Notes: generated from the letters alone by a model not told the origin. A DNA stretch of 64,000 nt from Oasisia sp. SBJ-2009 (GCA_964017155.1 OZ024854.1:46583923-46647922); one strand, 5' to 3'; positions 12,009-24,965 are shown, counted from the first letter of the stretch. A program made the numbers and translations.

Positions 12009-12633
12009 TGTTCCAGTCACACCACTTGTCTGGGCACTCGGCCAAACACTCGCCTGACTGGGGCAGTCGGTTTTCATCTTAGTGTCTGTACAGATAAATA
12101 TATACTGCTTTATATTCCCTACAAACAAAATGTTTAGTGGTTGTACTAATGATTACAAGCTGTGTTTTTGTTATTCTCACAAGTACAAGTTTTATTTAGT
12201 TGTTATAGTCAGATATGTAGATACTTTGGCTTCTCTGACACTGTACATTCAGCGGGGCGGTGACATGTTTGTTTTTACTTGTATTACTTTTATATTTTGC
12301 TAGATCCAGTCAGTTCTACAATGGTGTTGTATCACAATGAGACGTTGTGTGTTCCTGTGGTCACTGCCAGTTGCGTGGTCAAGGGCGTCACTGCTGCAGT
12401 CTTCATCTGAGAGGTATCACTCCAATTAGCCAACACTTCTTTAATACAGTTGGCACAGAAGAACTTATGGTATGTAGACAGTATTATTACCAGAAGACAT
12501 ACGACTAATTATAGGTCAGTAGATGCTAATGTTTGTATGATTCGTGATTACTTTACTAGAACGCATGCCAGTGTAACATGTTGACAGGACATGTCTGTTT
12601 GGATTTTACTTTGTGCGAAACTGCATTTATCAA

Positions 12634-12639
12634 TAAAGG
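12634..12639 (+). terminator. Candidate poly(A) signal of the Kelch gene
   Basis: AATAAA lies about 625 bp after the stop codon and just before the long TG repeat. GT-rich sequence downstream of AATAAA is the usual cleavage context. A distal position is possible; I see no closer canonical AATAAA. Confidence 0.4.
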
Positions 12640-12647
12640 ATATATAT

Positions 12648-12916
<269 letters not shown>

Positions 12917-13019
12917 CACAGACAAAGCATGCGATGGTTGACATAGTTATGACAGTTTACATAGGTGGATCTGATCCATGCCTGCATGATACTGTCATAT
13001 CTCGTTTCATCACAGACAA

Positions 13020-13235
13020 TGGAGGTCGATGACACATTTGACATTGATTATGTCATTGGCACTGGTGACAGAGGTGACTCAGATGGCACTGGTGACACGG
13101 GTGACCAATGACTCTGGTGACACTGATGATATAGATAACATAGTTGACACTGGTGACATGATGACACAATTGAAATGTATTATATAGGTAACACAAGTGA
13201 CATCAGTGACCCTGGTGACATCGTCACATCCCACA
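13020..13235. repeat. Irregular GGTGACACT-type short repeats
   Basis: Words such as CTGGTGACA recur every 9-18 bases without a fixed period. They look like a young, unstable expansion. No coding signal was seen. Confidence 0.6.
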
Positions 13236-13353
13236 CAGGTGCCTGGTTGTGTATTCAAAGTATTCTAGACAACTGTGACCTTCTTGAGAATGTCTCTATA
13301 GGTGAGATTGTTGGTATATGTTTGTTTGTTTGTTTGTTTGTTTTTCTCTGTGT

Positions 13354-13575
13354 TATTGGTGCAGTGGCTCAAGGGATCAGCTTTGGACTTTCAACTGAGA
13401 GAACTTGGCTTCAAATGACATGCTGCTGTGTCAGACCTTGGGCAGGTTAATTCACTCTACATTGACATAGAGAGTGAATGATATTTATGTACAGGTAGTC
13501 TTCTCACATTAATCGCAGCATGACTGTTTGATTGGACGGGTCTGCCATGAAGTAAAGTTAAAGCACATTGATCAG
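13354..13575 (+). mobile_element. Degenerate SINE, relative of the 3985 copy
   Basis: It begins GTGCAGTGGCTCAAGGG, matching the A-box region of the 3985 SINE, and shares ACCTTGGGCA..TTCACTCTACATTG, the CGCAGCATG segment and the TCTGCCATGAAGTAAAGT tail. The B box is eroded. Confidence 0.6.
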
Positions 13576-13636
13576 TCGTGAGGACTGGATACTGGGCAAT
13601 ACAAGAACTTACTTTACTTTACATCCCACACATCTC

Positions 13637-13915
13637 TGTGACGTGTGGCGGTGAACAGTTAGAGGGCCGGACTGTCGATCAAAAGAATCAGGGTTCAAGT
13701 CGTTCTACTGACCACTGGTTCAAAACTTGGTCAACTACATTAATGTACAGATGTTTCGGTTTTTGTAAACGTTTCATGAGAGGTGAATACATTTAAGTAT
13801 TTGGCAATTTCATTCACCTCACATTGTCTATGTCTTTTGGAAGATATACACCAATAGCCGTTGTTCCTTTCCGTCTGGTGTTTGTGCATGGAGAAGTGCT
13901 TTGCATGTTCGGGAC
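13637..13915 (+). mobile_element. SINE of the second family, plus strand
   Basis: The tRNA-like head has TGGCGGTGAACAGTTAGAGG and GGGTTCAAGTCG. The body contains TCTTTTGGAAGATATACACC and TCTGGTGT, shared with the minus-strand copy at 6560-6835. Confidence 0.55.
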
Positions 13916-13984
13916 TGACATGTTGAGGACGGGTTAGCTGGCCCAGGTGTAGGGAATTATGTCAACACAACTAGTTTAGTATTC

Positions 13985-15010
13985 ATTGGTTCAGTGTTCA
14001 TTGGTTTGGTGTTACTGGTTTAGTGTTCACTTGTTTGGTGTCCACTTGCTAGGTGTGGTGTTCACTGGTTTGGTGATCACTGGTTTATTGTTCACTGGTT
14101 TAGTATTCACTGGTTTAGTGTTCACTGATTTAGTGTTCACTGATTTAGCGTTCATTACTTTAGTGTTCACTGATTTAGTGTTCCCTGGTTTAGTGTTCAC
14201 TTGTTTAGTGGTCACTGATTTAGTTTTCACTGGTTTGGTGTTCACTGATTTAGTGTTCACTAGTTTAGTGTTGACTAGTTTAGTGTTCACTGGTTTTGTG
14301 TTCACTGGTTTAGTGTTCACTGATTTAGTGTTCCCTGGTTTAGTGTTCACTGGTTTAGTGTTCACTGATTTAGTGTTCACTGGTTTAGTGTTCACTGGTT
14401 TAGTGTTCACTGGTTTAGTGTTCACTGGTCTATTGTTCACTGGTTTAGTGTTCACTGATTTAGTGTTCACTGGTTTAGTGTTCACTGGTTTAGTGGTCAC
14501 TGATTTAGTTTTCACTGGTTTGGTGTTCACTGATTTAGTGTTCACTAGTTTAGTGTTGACTAGTTTAGTGTTCACTGGTTTTGTGTTCACTGGTTTAGTG
14601 TTCACTGATTTAGTGTTCCCTGGTTTAGTGTTCACTGGTTTAGTGTTCACTGATTTAGTGTTCACTGGTTTAGTGTTCACTGGTTTAGTGTTCACTGGTT
14701 TAGTGTTCACTGGTCTATTGTTCACTGGTTTAGTGTTCACTGATTTAGTGTTCACTGGTTTAGTGTTCACTGGTTTACTGTTCACTGGTTTAGTGTTCAC
14801 TGGTCTAGTGTTCACTGATTTAGTGTTCACTGGTTTAGTGTTCACTGATTTACTGTTCACTGGTTTAGTGTTCACTGGTTTAGTGTTCACTGATTTAGTG
14901 TTCCTTAGTTTGGTGTTCACTGATTTATTTTATTTAAGTAGTGTTCACTGTTTCGGTGTTCACTGGTTTGACCATCACTGGTTTAGTGTTCACTGGTGTG
15001 GTGTTCACGT
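13985..15010. repeat. 15-bp minisatellite, about 65 copies, with a 285-bp higher-order period
   Basis: The unit is TTCACTGGTTTAGTG with scattered changes (GATTTAG, TAGTTTAG, TTCCCTGG). Because 15 is a multiple of three, a plus-strand frame stays open for 360 codons as a pentapeptide repeat, and a minus frame for 297. A distinctive variant run beginning GTCACTGATTTAGTTTTCAC occurs at 14211 and again at 14496, exactly 19 units apart. I regard it as non-coding. Confidence 0.9.
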
Positions 15011-15369
15011 GTGTTCACATGGTGTTGCCCGTCACTGCAGGTGCATCATGACTTGTATCAAGCGTTGATATGCTACATGTGGGACATTGTAAGCGCATCT
15101 TGTCCTCAGTGCTTAGGTCCACTCACCTATTCCTGTTGTCATTCGCTTCTATTGACCATTAACCGGCCTCTGAACCACCAATTGGCAATGTAAGTCAGAA
15201 ACACATCAACTATTATTTAGAGTTATGTACTTATGCTTTTTTGTGAAGTGATTTTTAGAGGGCAATTTTTTACTGGAAAAATTAAGTGGTGATTAAATCT
15301 GTGGCGATGTAAATGGGTGGTTTGTTGCCCCAAGTGTTTTAGTAAACTGGAATATTTGAGAGGTTTATG

Positions 15370-15595
15370 GGGCCTGGTTGTGTACAGGTTGGAGTGTCAC
15401 ACTTTCTATCACAAGATTTGAATTCCCTTGGTGCCATTTCAAATCTTGAGTAAGTTTGTTTACTCTACACTGGTGTGTGAATGGCCACAGAGAATGATGA
15501 ATATCTGTGCACCAACAACGTCTCCAGTTACTGCAACATGGCTGAATACTTCCTGGGGAAGTTGAGATGACATTCGGTTGAAAAGGTATCTTTTA
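15370..15595 (+). mobile_element. SINE remnant
   Basis: Shared words with the copy at 57060 (ATCTCAAATCTTG-like, GCAACATGGCTGAATACTTCC) and with the 3985 family (TTTACTCTACA, GAGATGACATTCGGTTGAA) mark it as a diverged SINE. The tRNA head is hardly recognisable. Confidence 0.5.
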
Positions 15596-15879
15596 TCGTC
15601 CTTCTTCTAGGCTGTCAGGGATGAAGGTCGAGCACAGTATTGCAGGACTGTTGGCTGTTTTATTCCCTCCGATGTTTCCTATCCATGACCCACTCTCTCC
15701 ACCTTTCATTCTTCCCTGTTTTCTCCAGGTCCCTCCTCCCTCAGGCTTCCCTTTCAGCTGTGGCCTTTTCTCGTTGCCACTGACCACTGACATGCAGAGT
15801 GGTCAGTGTTGAGGTGTCCTAGTGACAGGACACTGCGCTGTATAACATCTCTTATATTGTCAGCAGTGAATTGTGGGTA

Positions 15880-17620
15880 CGGTGTCGTCATGGAATGTCA
15901 CCAGTGACAACAAGGACACTGTAACGTCATCCGTCGCATGTTATGTATATTGTGTCAGTCACAAGTGTCATCAATGTAGAATGGACAGTGTGACACAAAC
16001 TACATTGAGTAGTGATGAGTGTCATCAATGTAGAACGGACAGTGTGACACTAACTACACTGAGTAGTGACAAGTGTCATCAGTGTAGAACGGACAGTGTG
16101 ACACTAACTGAGGCATGTATATTGTGTCAGTGATGAGTGTCATCAGCACAAAATTGACAGTGTGATACTAACTGAGTAGTCACCAGTGTGTCAACATGAG
16201 TGTCGTCGCCACATAATGGACAGTGACGTGTGACACTAATTCATGTATACATGCATCGTGTCTGTCATGAGTTTTGTGAACATAGAAAGGACAATGTGAC
16301 AGTGTGACATCAACTCAGGTATATTGAGTACATTAAGTCAGCCACAAGTGTCAGCAGTATAGAGAGAAATGATAAATATAACTTGATTGGTGAATAATAG
16401 TTTGATTGATTGATACTGATGTTATTCATGGTGGTCTGTATACAACATACAATGGTCTAGAACATTGTCACTACAGCTAGAGTTGACACTAGCCCACACA
16501 TGTATATAATAATTCAGAGAGTGTCATTAAAATGGTAATGATCATATGACAATATCTAACTGTAAGTGTGCAATGCTTCAGTCCCTGTGACACGTGTGAT
16601 TTCACATTTAAGTATGACACTCGGTTGTCTTGTTGGACAATGTCACTGGTAACTATGTGTCTCTCTCTTCAAATTGTTTTCTTAAAATGTTGCTGAATTA
16701 ATTGTGCCATATATATTGTCAGTCAATGTAAAATGGACAGTGTGACACAAACTACACTGAGTAGTGACGAGTGTCATAATTGTAGAATGGACAGTGTGAC
16801 ACAAACTACGCTGAGTAATGACTAGTGTCATCAATGTAAAATGGACAGTGTGACACTAACTACACTGAGTAGTGACAAGTGTCATCAATGTAGAATAGAC
16901 AGTGTGACACTAACTACGCTGAGTAGTGATGAGTGTCATCAATGTAGAAACGGCAGTGTGACACTAACTACACTCAGTAGTGACGAGTGTCATAATTGTA
17001 GAATGGACAGTGTGACACTGATTAAGGTATACTATGTATATTATGTATGTGACGAGTGTCATCATCATAGAAGGGAGAGTATGACACTAACTACTCTGAG
17101 TAGTGAGAAGTGTCATCAATGTAGAATGGACAGTGTGACACTAACTGAGGTGTATTATTACATTGTGTCAGTAGTAAATGTCATCAGCATTGAATAGACA
17201 GTGTGACACTAACAGAGTTGTCATGAATGTTGTCAACTTAGAGTGCACAGTTTAACTAACTGAAGTATAGCATGTATATGAGTGTCGTCACCACAGAAAG
17301 GACAGTGACAGTGTGATGTTAATTCAGGTATATTATGAAAATTGTTTCAGTCATAAATGTTGCCACCATAGAGTGGAATGATGTATATAACTTGACTGAT
17401 ATGCTGATGTTGTCCATGGAGTTCTGTGTAAAACATACTGTGGTCTAGAACATGGTGACATATGTACAATAACTCAGAGGGTGTCATCAAACATGGAAGA
17501 GGTCATGTGACAATATCTAACTGTAAGTGTGCAATGCTTCAGTGACTATGACAGTTGTGATTTCACATTTAAGTGCGAGACTTGGTTGTCTTGTTGGACA
17601 CTGTCAGTGGAATACTCTGT
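15880..17620. repeat. 54-bp minisatellite inside a duplicated segment of about 0.96 kb
   Basis: Units of 54 bp carrying AGTGTCATCAATGTAGAA and GACAGTGTGACACTAACTAC occur at about 15960-16130 and 16730-17215. The downstream flank is also duplicated: CAATGCTTCAGT...TTGTTGGACA appears near 16571 and 17532, 961 bp apart. A whole repeat-plus-flank block therefore duplicated. No coding capacity is supported. Confidence 0.8.
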
Positions 17621-19085
17621 TGCTGTCAGCTCCAACTGTGGCCTGTGACTTTGTAATACTGTATCATACAAGCAAACGTGACTATGATAAATTGTGTCTT
17701 CTTGCTATTTGCCTGTTGTCTGTTCACTGCAAATTATTTACTGGGAGGACCAGTGTAAAATGGAACACTATTAAACATACATAGGTCTACATTCTATATA
17801 GAACTTACAAAATGGTTGTTTATTTTTTATTGTTGATTGAAAAGACATAGTTTTAACCTCTGTGGTTAAAGTTGAAATGTTTGTGGGCACAACAATTTCA
17901 AATAACCTCATTTGCAGCATAAACATACCTTGCATCACAAAATAGGTACAACAACACCAGTCCTTCCTAAGACAACTCGGGAGATTCGTTGAAACAATCC
18001 TCACTTTTTCAATTGTAGTATGTGTGCATGCATATGTTTATGATACATGTTCACACACATGTTTGTAGTTAGTTATAAAACTGTCTATCTATGGGGAACA
18101 CATCATCTGTTTCGTGCAAACATCGTCTTGGGAAACTTGTAAACTTAGAAACCGTAAGGACCAAAATATAAGCCGAGAAAGATCAGTTGCTTAACTGTAC
18201 AGAACCACGGTAGCAACATCCACTTGATTTGAACTGATCATATCTGGGAGGATGATCATCTATCCATTAGTTCCCCTTTGAATATAGCCATTTCAGACAG
18301 TTTGCCTCTAATAGACCATTTTCAGTGAGAATGCCGTGTCTAACACTTGCAGAATGGGTCACAGACAGTGAGTTCTGGGGTAGCAGAGGGCACGGTGAGC
18401 GTTGGATTTTTCTTGGGGGTACAACAAAAATAAAAACTTTTTTCTGACACCTTAGTGATAATAATAATGAATACTTGTGTAACTGTAATAATTTTAGCCT
18501 CTTGTATTTTGCTCGGTTTAAGGAGTTAGAGAGACAGCACGAAAACAGGTTGTGGGTGGATATCCATACCCATTAATTGCATATTATAAAGTAAAATATT
18601 GAACATACGTCTGTCAATGGGGATTGCTTATATGGTTACATATCTAGGTAAATAGCTATTATTATTTTTTATTATTACTTGCACTTTCACGTTGTAGACA
18701 TACTTAACTTAGTCACGACTGTTTCGCTTCTGTGTTGTCAAGATTATTGGTAAATTGTTGCATATTAATTATGACATTTTCTTTGCCAAGGGGTGCAACA
18801 TTATCAGGGCTTCAAGTGGTCATGCACTGTCTTAAATAAATTTTTGTTTATTGGACAAATTGAGCACGTGCGTAAGGCTTGCTTCACCTGCTGTGAATGT
18901 GATATTGGTCAACTCTACAAGAGAGAGTTCACTGAAAGTGTGACAGTAGTACCAACCATCCGCTTACCAGGAAGTGAAAATGTGATAGTAGGACCAACCA
19001 CCAGTTGTGTGAAAGTGTAACCTGAGTAAGTCCAAATTACAATTACCCACTGTGAAAGTGTCACGGGGGTATTAACCCCCAATTA
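17621..19085. other. Unassigned intergenic DNA
   Basis: I see no exon, RNA gene or element ends that I can support. A 75-codon ORF at 18793-19020 has no recognisable domain and partly consists of imperfect GTGTGACAGTAG/GTGATAGTAGG repeats. Confidence 0.5.
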
Positions 19086-19086
19086 C

Positions 19087-21100
19087 GAGTGTGACTAGAG
19101 ATCAGCACTCGACTTCTCAAGTGTGACTAGAGATCAGCACTCGACTTCTCAAGTGTGACTAGAGATCAGCACTCGACTTCTCAAGTGTGACTAGAGATCA
19201 GCACTCGACTTCTCAAGTGTGACTAGAGATCAGCACTCGACTTCTCAAGTGTGACTAGAGATCAGCACTCGACTTCTCAAGTGTGACTAGAGATCAGCAC
19301 TCGACTTCTCAAGTGTGACTAGAGATCAGCACTCGACTTCTCAAGTGTGACTAGAGATCAGCACTCGACTTCTCAAGTGTGACTAGAGATCAGCACTCGA
19401 CTTCTCAAGTGTGACTAGAGATCAGCACTCGACTTCTCAATTGTGACTAGAGATCAGCACTCGACTTCTCAAGTGTGACTAGAGATCAGCACTCGACTTC
19501 TCAAGTGTGACTAGAGATCAGCACTCGACTTCTCAAGTGTGACTAGAGATCAGCACTCGACTTCTCAAGTGTGACTAGAGATCAGCACTCGACTTCTCAA
19601 GTGTGACTAGAGATCAGCACTCGACTTCTCAAGTGTGACTAGAGATCAGCACTCGACTTCTCAATTGTGACTAGAGAGCAGCACTCGACTTCTCAAGTGT
19701 GACTAGAGATCAGCACTCGACTTCTCAAGTGTGACTAGAGATCAGCACTCGACTTCTCAATTGTGACTAGAGAGCAGCACTCGACTTCTCAAGTGTGACT
19801 AGAGATCAGCACTCGACTTCTCAGGTGTGACTAGAGATCAGCACTCGACTTCTCAGGTGTGACTAGAGATCAGCACTCGACTTCTCAGGTGTGACTAGAG
19901 ATCAGCACTCGACTTCTCAGGTGTGACTAGAGATCAGCACTCGACTTCTCAAGTGTGACTAGAGATCAGCACTCGACTTATCAAGTGTGACTAGAGATCA
20001 GCACTCGACCTCTCAAGTGTGACTAGAGATCAGCACTCGACTTCTCAAGTGTGACTAGAGATCAGCACTCGACCTCTCAAGTGTGACTAGAGATCAGCAC
20101 TCGACTTCTCAAGTGTGACTAGAGATCAGCACTCGACTTCTCAAGTGTGACTAGAGATCAGCACTCGACTTCTCAATTGTGACTAGAGAGCAGCACTCGA
20201 CTTCTCAAGTGTGACTAGAGATCAGCACTCGACTTCTCAAGTGTGACTAGAGATCAGCACTCGACTTCTCAAGTGTGACTAGAGATCAGCACTCGACTTC
20301 TCAATTGTGACTAGAGAGCAGCACTCGACTTCTCAAGTGTGACTAGAGATCAGCACTCGACTTCTCAGGTGTGACTAGAGATCAGCACTCGACTTCTCAG
20401 GTGTGACTAGAGATCAGCACTCGACTTCTCAGGTGTGACTAGAGATCAGCACTCGACTTCTCAGGTGTGACTAGAGATCAGCACTCGACTTCTCAAGTGT
20501 GACTAGAGATCAGCACTCGACCTCTCAAGTGTGACTAGAGATCAGCACTCGACCTCTCAAGTGTGACTAGAGATCAGCACTCGACCTCTCAAGTGTGACT
20601 AGAGATCAGCACTCGACCTCTCAAGTGTGACTAGAGATCAGCACTCGACCTCTCAAGTGTGACTAGAGATCAGCACTCGACCTCTCAAGTGTGACTAGAG
20701 ATCAGCACTCGACCTCTCAAGTGTGACTAGAGATCAGCACTCGACTTCTCAAGTGTGACTAGAGATCAGCACTCGACTTCTCAAGTGTGACTAGAGATCA
20801 GCACTCGACTTCTCAAGTGTGACTAGAGATCAGCACTCGACTTCTCAAGTGTGACTAGAGATCAGCACTCGACTTCTCAAGTGTGACTAGAGAACCGCAC
20901 TCGACTTCTCAAGTGTGACTAGAGATCAGCACTCGACTTCTCAAGTGTGACTAGAGAACCGCACTCGACTTCTCAAGTGTGACTAGAGATCAGCACTCGA
21001 CTTCTCAAGTGTGACTAGAGATCAGCACTCGACTTCTCAAGTGTGACTATAGAGATCAGCACTCAACTTCTCAAGTGTGACTAGAGATCAGCACTCAACT
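19087..21100. repeat. 32-bp satellite, about 63 copies, with higher-order structure
   Basis: The unit contains GTGTGACTAGAGATCAGC and ACTCGACTTCTCA and is nearly invariant. Marker variants (TTGTGACTAGAGAGCAG, GGTGTGAC, GACCTCTC, AGAACCGC) cluster. Two TTGTGACTAGAGAGC markers at 19665 and 19761 recur at 20177 and 20305, 512 and 544 bp later (16 and 17 units), showing a duplicated block. There are no spacers, so this is not a CRISPR array. Confidence 0.95.
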
Positions 21101-21214
21101 ACAATGGCAAGAAACAGGATAGCAATTTTGTTTTCTTGACGGTAGTGGCAGGATGGAGACTGTACCAGGATGCCCCCCACCCGCCCAGCGACGTGTGTCT
21201 AGGTTATCAGTACA

Positions 21215-21400
21215 AACATACATACATATTGTACGACCAGCCTTCGCGTCTTCATTGTAGCGTGCATGACTGGATCCTTCCCGATGTGTATTGGTCTTAG
21301 TTACGTCATCACTTTGGTAGGTGGCATAAACACCATAGCTCTGTGACCTAATTACGCCCTCTTGCCGCGGCATTGAATAACCCCAAAATAAATCAATCAA
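21215..21400 (+). mobile_element. SINE body fragment
   Basis: ACGACCAGCCTTCGCGTCTTCATTG and GCGTGCATGACTGGATCCTTCCC closely match the body of the 3985 SINE (ACGAGCAGCCTTCGCGCATTAATTG, GGCTGGATGCTTCCC). The tRNA head is missing. Confidence 0.6.
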
Positions 21401-21939
21401 TTAATAATGATATAATCACACTATAATAAAATAACTCGAAACCACTGTGTTACTTTACAACGTAATACCGAGATTGCCATCAGGAAAATAGAACACTGTG
21501 TCGCCAGTATCCGCCAGTAAATGAACAAGAACATACTTAAATTGAATGACAATAAACAGAGATCCTAATCATCCATCCGAATTCAGCACACCAACATTAG
21601 AGTTTATAATTACCTAATTGATAACTCTTAAGAAATGATAGCAGCATATCATTTCTTATTTTATGCAACGTCGCCGAATCGTATATAAAAGTATATAAGG
21701 CAGTTATATTGTTATGGTAACCCAGCAAACAAGGAACCATTTCTGAACCAGTTGACACGTGTCATACTGGTTCATAATTGGTACCGCTCCACCAGTACGT
21801 GTTTTCATGTGTATTCACGTGAATACACGTGTTCTGTCTGTTGTCACGAGTTTGACACGTGTCGTACTGGGTCAGAACTGGTACGGTTTCACTGGTACGT
21901 GTCTTCACGTGAATTCACGTGATCTGTCACGTGTTTAAC

Positions 21940-24157
21940 TGGGGAAACTGGTACGGTTCTATCCGTACGAGTATTCACGCGAAGTCACGTGTTCATACAC
22001 GTGTCTAACTGGGGAAACTGGTACGGTTCTAGCGGTACGAGTATTCACGCGAATTCACGTGTTCATACACGTGTCTAACTGGGGAAACTGGTACGGTTCT
22101 AGCGGTACGAGTATTCTCGCGAATTCACGTGTTCATACACGTGTCTAACTGGGGAAACTGGTACGGTTTTAGTGGTACGAGTATTCACGCGAATTCACGT
22201 GTTCATACACGTGTCTAACTGGGGAAACTGGTACGGTTCTAGTGGTACGAGTATTCACGCGAATTCACGTGTTCATACACGTGTCTAACTGGGGAAACTG
22301 GTACGGTTCTAGCGGTACGAGTATTCACGCGAATTCACGTGTTCATACACGTGTCTAACTGGGGAAACTGGTACGGTTCTAGCGGTACGAGTATTCACGC
22401 GAATTCACGTGTTCATACACGTGTCTAACTGGGGAAACTGGTACGGTTTTAGTGGTACGAGTATTCACGCGAATTCACGTGTTCATACACGTGTCTAACT
22501 GGGGAAACTGGTACGGTTCTAGTGGTACGAGTATTCACGCGAATTCACGTGTTCATACACGTGTCTAACTGGGGAAACTGGTACGGTTCTAGCGGTACGA
22601 GTATTCACGCGAATTCACGTGTTCATACACGTGTCTAACTGGGGAAACTGGTACGGTTCTAGCGGTACGAGTATTCACGCGAATTCACGTGTTCATACAC
22701 GTGTCTAACTGGGGAAACTGGTACGGTTCTAGCGGTACGAGTATTCACGCGAATTCACGTGTTCATACACGTGTTCATACACGTGTCTAACTGGGGAAAC
22801 TGGTACGGTTTTAGTGGTACGAGTATTCACGCGAATTCACGTGTTCATACACGTTTCTAACTGGGGAAACTGGTACGGTTCTAGTGGTACGAGTATTCAC
22901 GCGAATTCACGTGTTCATACACGTGTCTAACTGGGGAAACTGGTACGGTTCTAGCGGTACGAGTATTCACGCGAATTCACGTGTTCATACACGTGTCTAA
23001 CTGGGGAAACTGGTACGGTTCTAGCGGTACGAGTATTCACGCGAATTCACGTGTTCATACACGTGTTCATACACGTGTCTAACTGGGGAAACTGGTACGG
23101 TTTTAGTGGTACGAGTATTCACGCGAATTCACGTGTTCATACACGTGTCTAACTGGGGAAACTGGTACGGTTCTAGTGGTACGAGTATTCACGCGAATTC
23201 ACGTGTTCATACACGTGTCTAACTGGGGAAACTGGTACGGTTCTAGCGGTACGAGTATTCACGCGAATTCACGTGTTCATACACGTGTCTAACTGGGGAA
23301 ACTGGTACGGTTCTAGCGGTACGAGTATTCACGTCAATTCACGAGTTCATTCACGTGTCTAACTGGGGAAACTGGTACGGTTCTAGCGGAACGAGTATTC
23401 ACGTTAATTCACGAGTTCATTCACGTATCTGACTGGGGGAACTGGTACGCTTCTAGCGGTACGAGTATTCACGTTAATTCACGTGTTCATTCACGTGTCT
23501 AACTGGGGGAACTGGTACGGTTCTAGCGGTACGAGTATTCACGTTAATTCACGTGTTCATTCACGTGTGTGACTGAGGAAACTGGTACGGTTCTAGCGGT
23601 ACGAGTATTCACGTTATTTCACGAGTTCATTCACGTGTCTAACTGGGGAAACTGGTACGGTTCTAGCGGTACGAGTATTCACGTTAATTCACGAGTTCAT
23701 TCACGTGTCTAACTCGGGAAATTAGTACGGTTCTAGCGGTACGAGTATTCACGCGAATTCACGTGTTCATTCACGTGTCTAACTGGGGAAAGTGGTACGC
23801 TTCTAGCGATACGAGTATTCACGGGTTTATTCACGTGTGTGACTTAGGAAACTTGTACGGTTCTAGCGGTACGAGTATTCACGTTAATTCACGGGTTCAT
23901 TCACGTGTGTGACTTGGGAAACTGGTACGGTTCTAGCGGTACGAGTATTCACGTTAATTCACGAGTTCATTCACGTGTCTAACTGAGGGACCTGGTACGC
24001 TTCTAGCGGTACGAGTATTCACGCGAATTCACGTGTTCATACACGTGTCTAACTGGGGACATTGGTACGGTTCTAGCGGTACGAGTTTTCACGTTAATTC
24101 ACGAGTTCATTCACGTGTCTAACTGGGGAAACTGGTACGGTTCTAGCGGTACGAGTA
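21940..24157. repeat. Left subterminal array, 70-bp palindrome-rich unit, about 31 copies
   Basis: Each unit holds CTGGGGAAACTGGTACGG, a GGTACGAG word, GCGAATTCACGTG and TACACGTGT. The unit is nearly perfect from 21940 to 23320 and more diverged toward 24157. A TTTTAGTGG variant recurs about every 4-5 units (22166, 22446, 22808, 23101), and two units have a 10-bp internal duplication of CATACACGTGTT. E-box-like CACGTG is present once or twice per unit. Confidence 0.92.
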
Positions 24158-24229
24158 ACAAAGGTTCGGCAAGCGCATTTTTTTAAACGAAAGTTGCGGT
24201 TTTGGGTTCATTTGCGCATCATATGTACC

Positions 24230-24965
24230 CCTAGATGATGCTCTTGATAGGTTCAGGATTTTGGAGCCAGACAATCATGTATTGATATGTGCAGGAGAGA
24301 GAGAAGACGTGAACAGACAACCGAGGTATCGTTCGCTGCTGCTTAAAAGATGATTCCAATATCTCTCTTCAACTTCACTGCCATGCTTCTCTGCACGAAA
24401 ACACGATTACCACAGGGGGGCGAAGAGGCTCACAGCTCAGGACGGATATCAGTTGATGAACCAACACAAAATAAAAACTCATAGTGTTCCAGCAACTCAT
24501 ACAACATGTTTCAGGAATAGTCACCCCTCTGGGCATTGCCACTGCATATCATGTGTAAAACCAGACACGGAGCAATTAAAGCATTGATCACATTGAATAA
24601 AAGACTTGGTACAGGAATCAATTATAACACTCTTAAACGTCAGCTAACGTCACAATGTGCCACCATCATGCAACAGATAGAGCAACACATTCCGGAGAAC
24701 AAAAAATATGTCTCATAATCAACGTATCTTTGCAATGGACAAACTGGATAGGAAAAGGAAGACATTAGAAGGCGGTACCTTCAATGCAACAACTGCAATC
24801 ATTGTCGATAATATCGGCAATGTGACGTCTTGTGAGGATGCCAGACGATTTAAGGATGTGAGTATTCCAATCGTAACATCATGTAGAAGGAAAACACTGT
24901 CATTTCTAACACAGCCATTCCGGTGTGTTACATTTCTGCCAGATATAGATCTCACCAACATCTAG
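24230..24965 (+). pseudogene. Broken transposon-like ORF
   Basis: Open segments at about 24233-24352, 24536-24718 and 24708-24965 lie in different frames and together resemble one protein. The middle one has RLGTGINYNTL, and the last one AMDKLDRKRKTLEGGTFN. From memory these match a widespread repeat-associated invertebrate protein family with GxGISY and DNxDRxExTLSGxGT motifs. At least one frameshift separates the two main parts (near 24708). The function of the family is not known to me. It lies just inside the left array of the candidate giant element. Confidence 0.45.

Noticed and set aside
13986..15068. 360-codon plus-strand ORF and 297-codon minus-strand ORF
   Set aside because: Both follow from a 15-bp repeat without stops; neither has a unique domain, signal peptide or exon structure.
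19087..21100. CRISPR-like regular repeats of 32 bp
   Set aside because: Units are head to tail with no spacers, and the setting is an animal nuclear genome.
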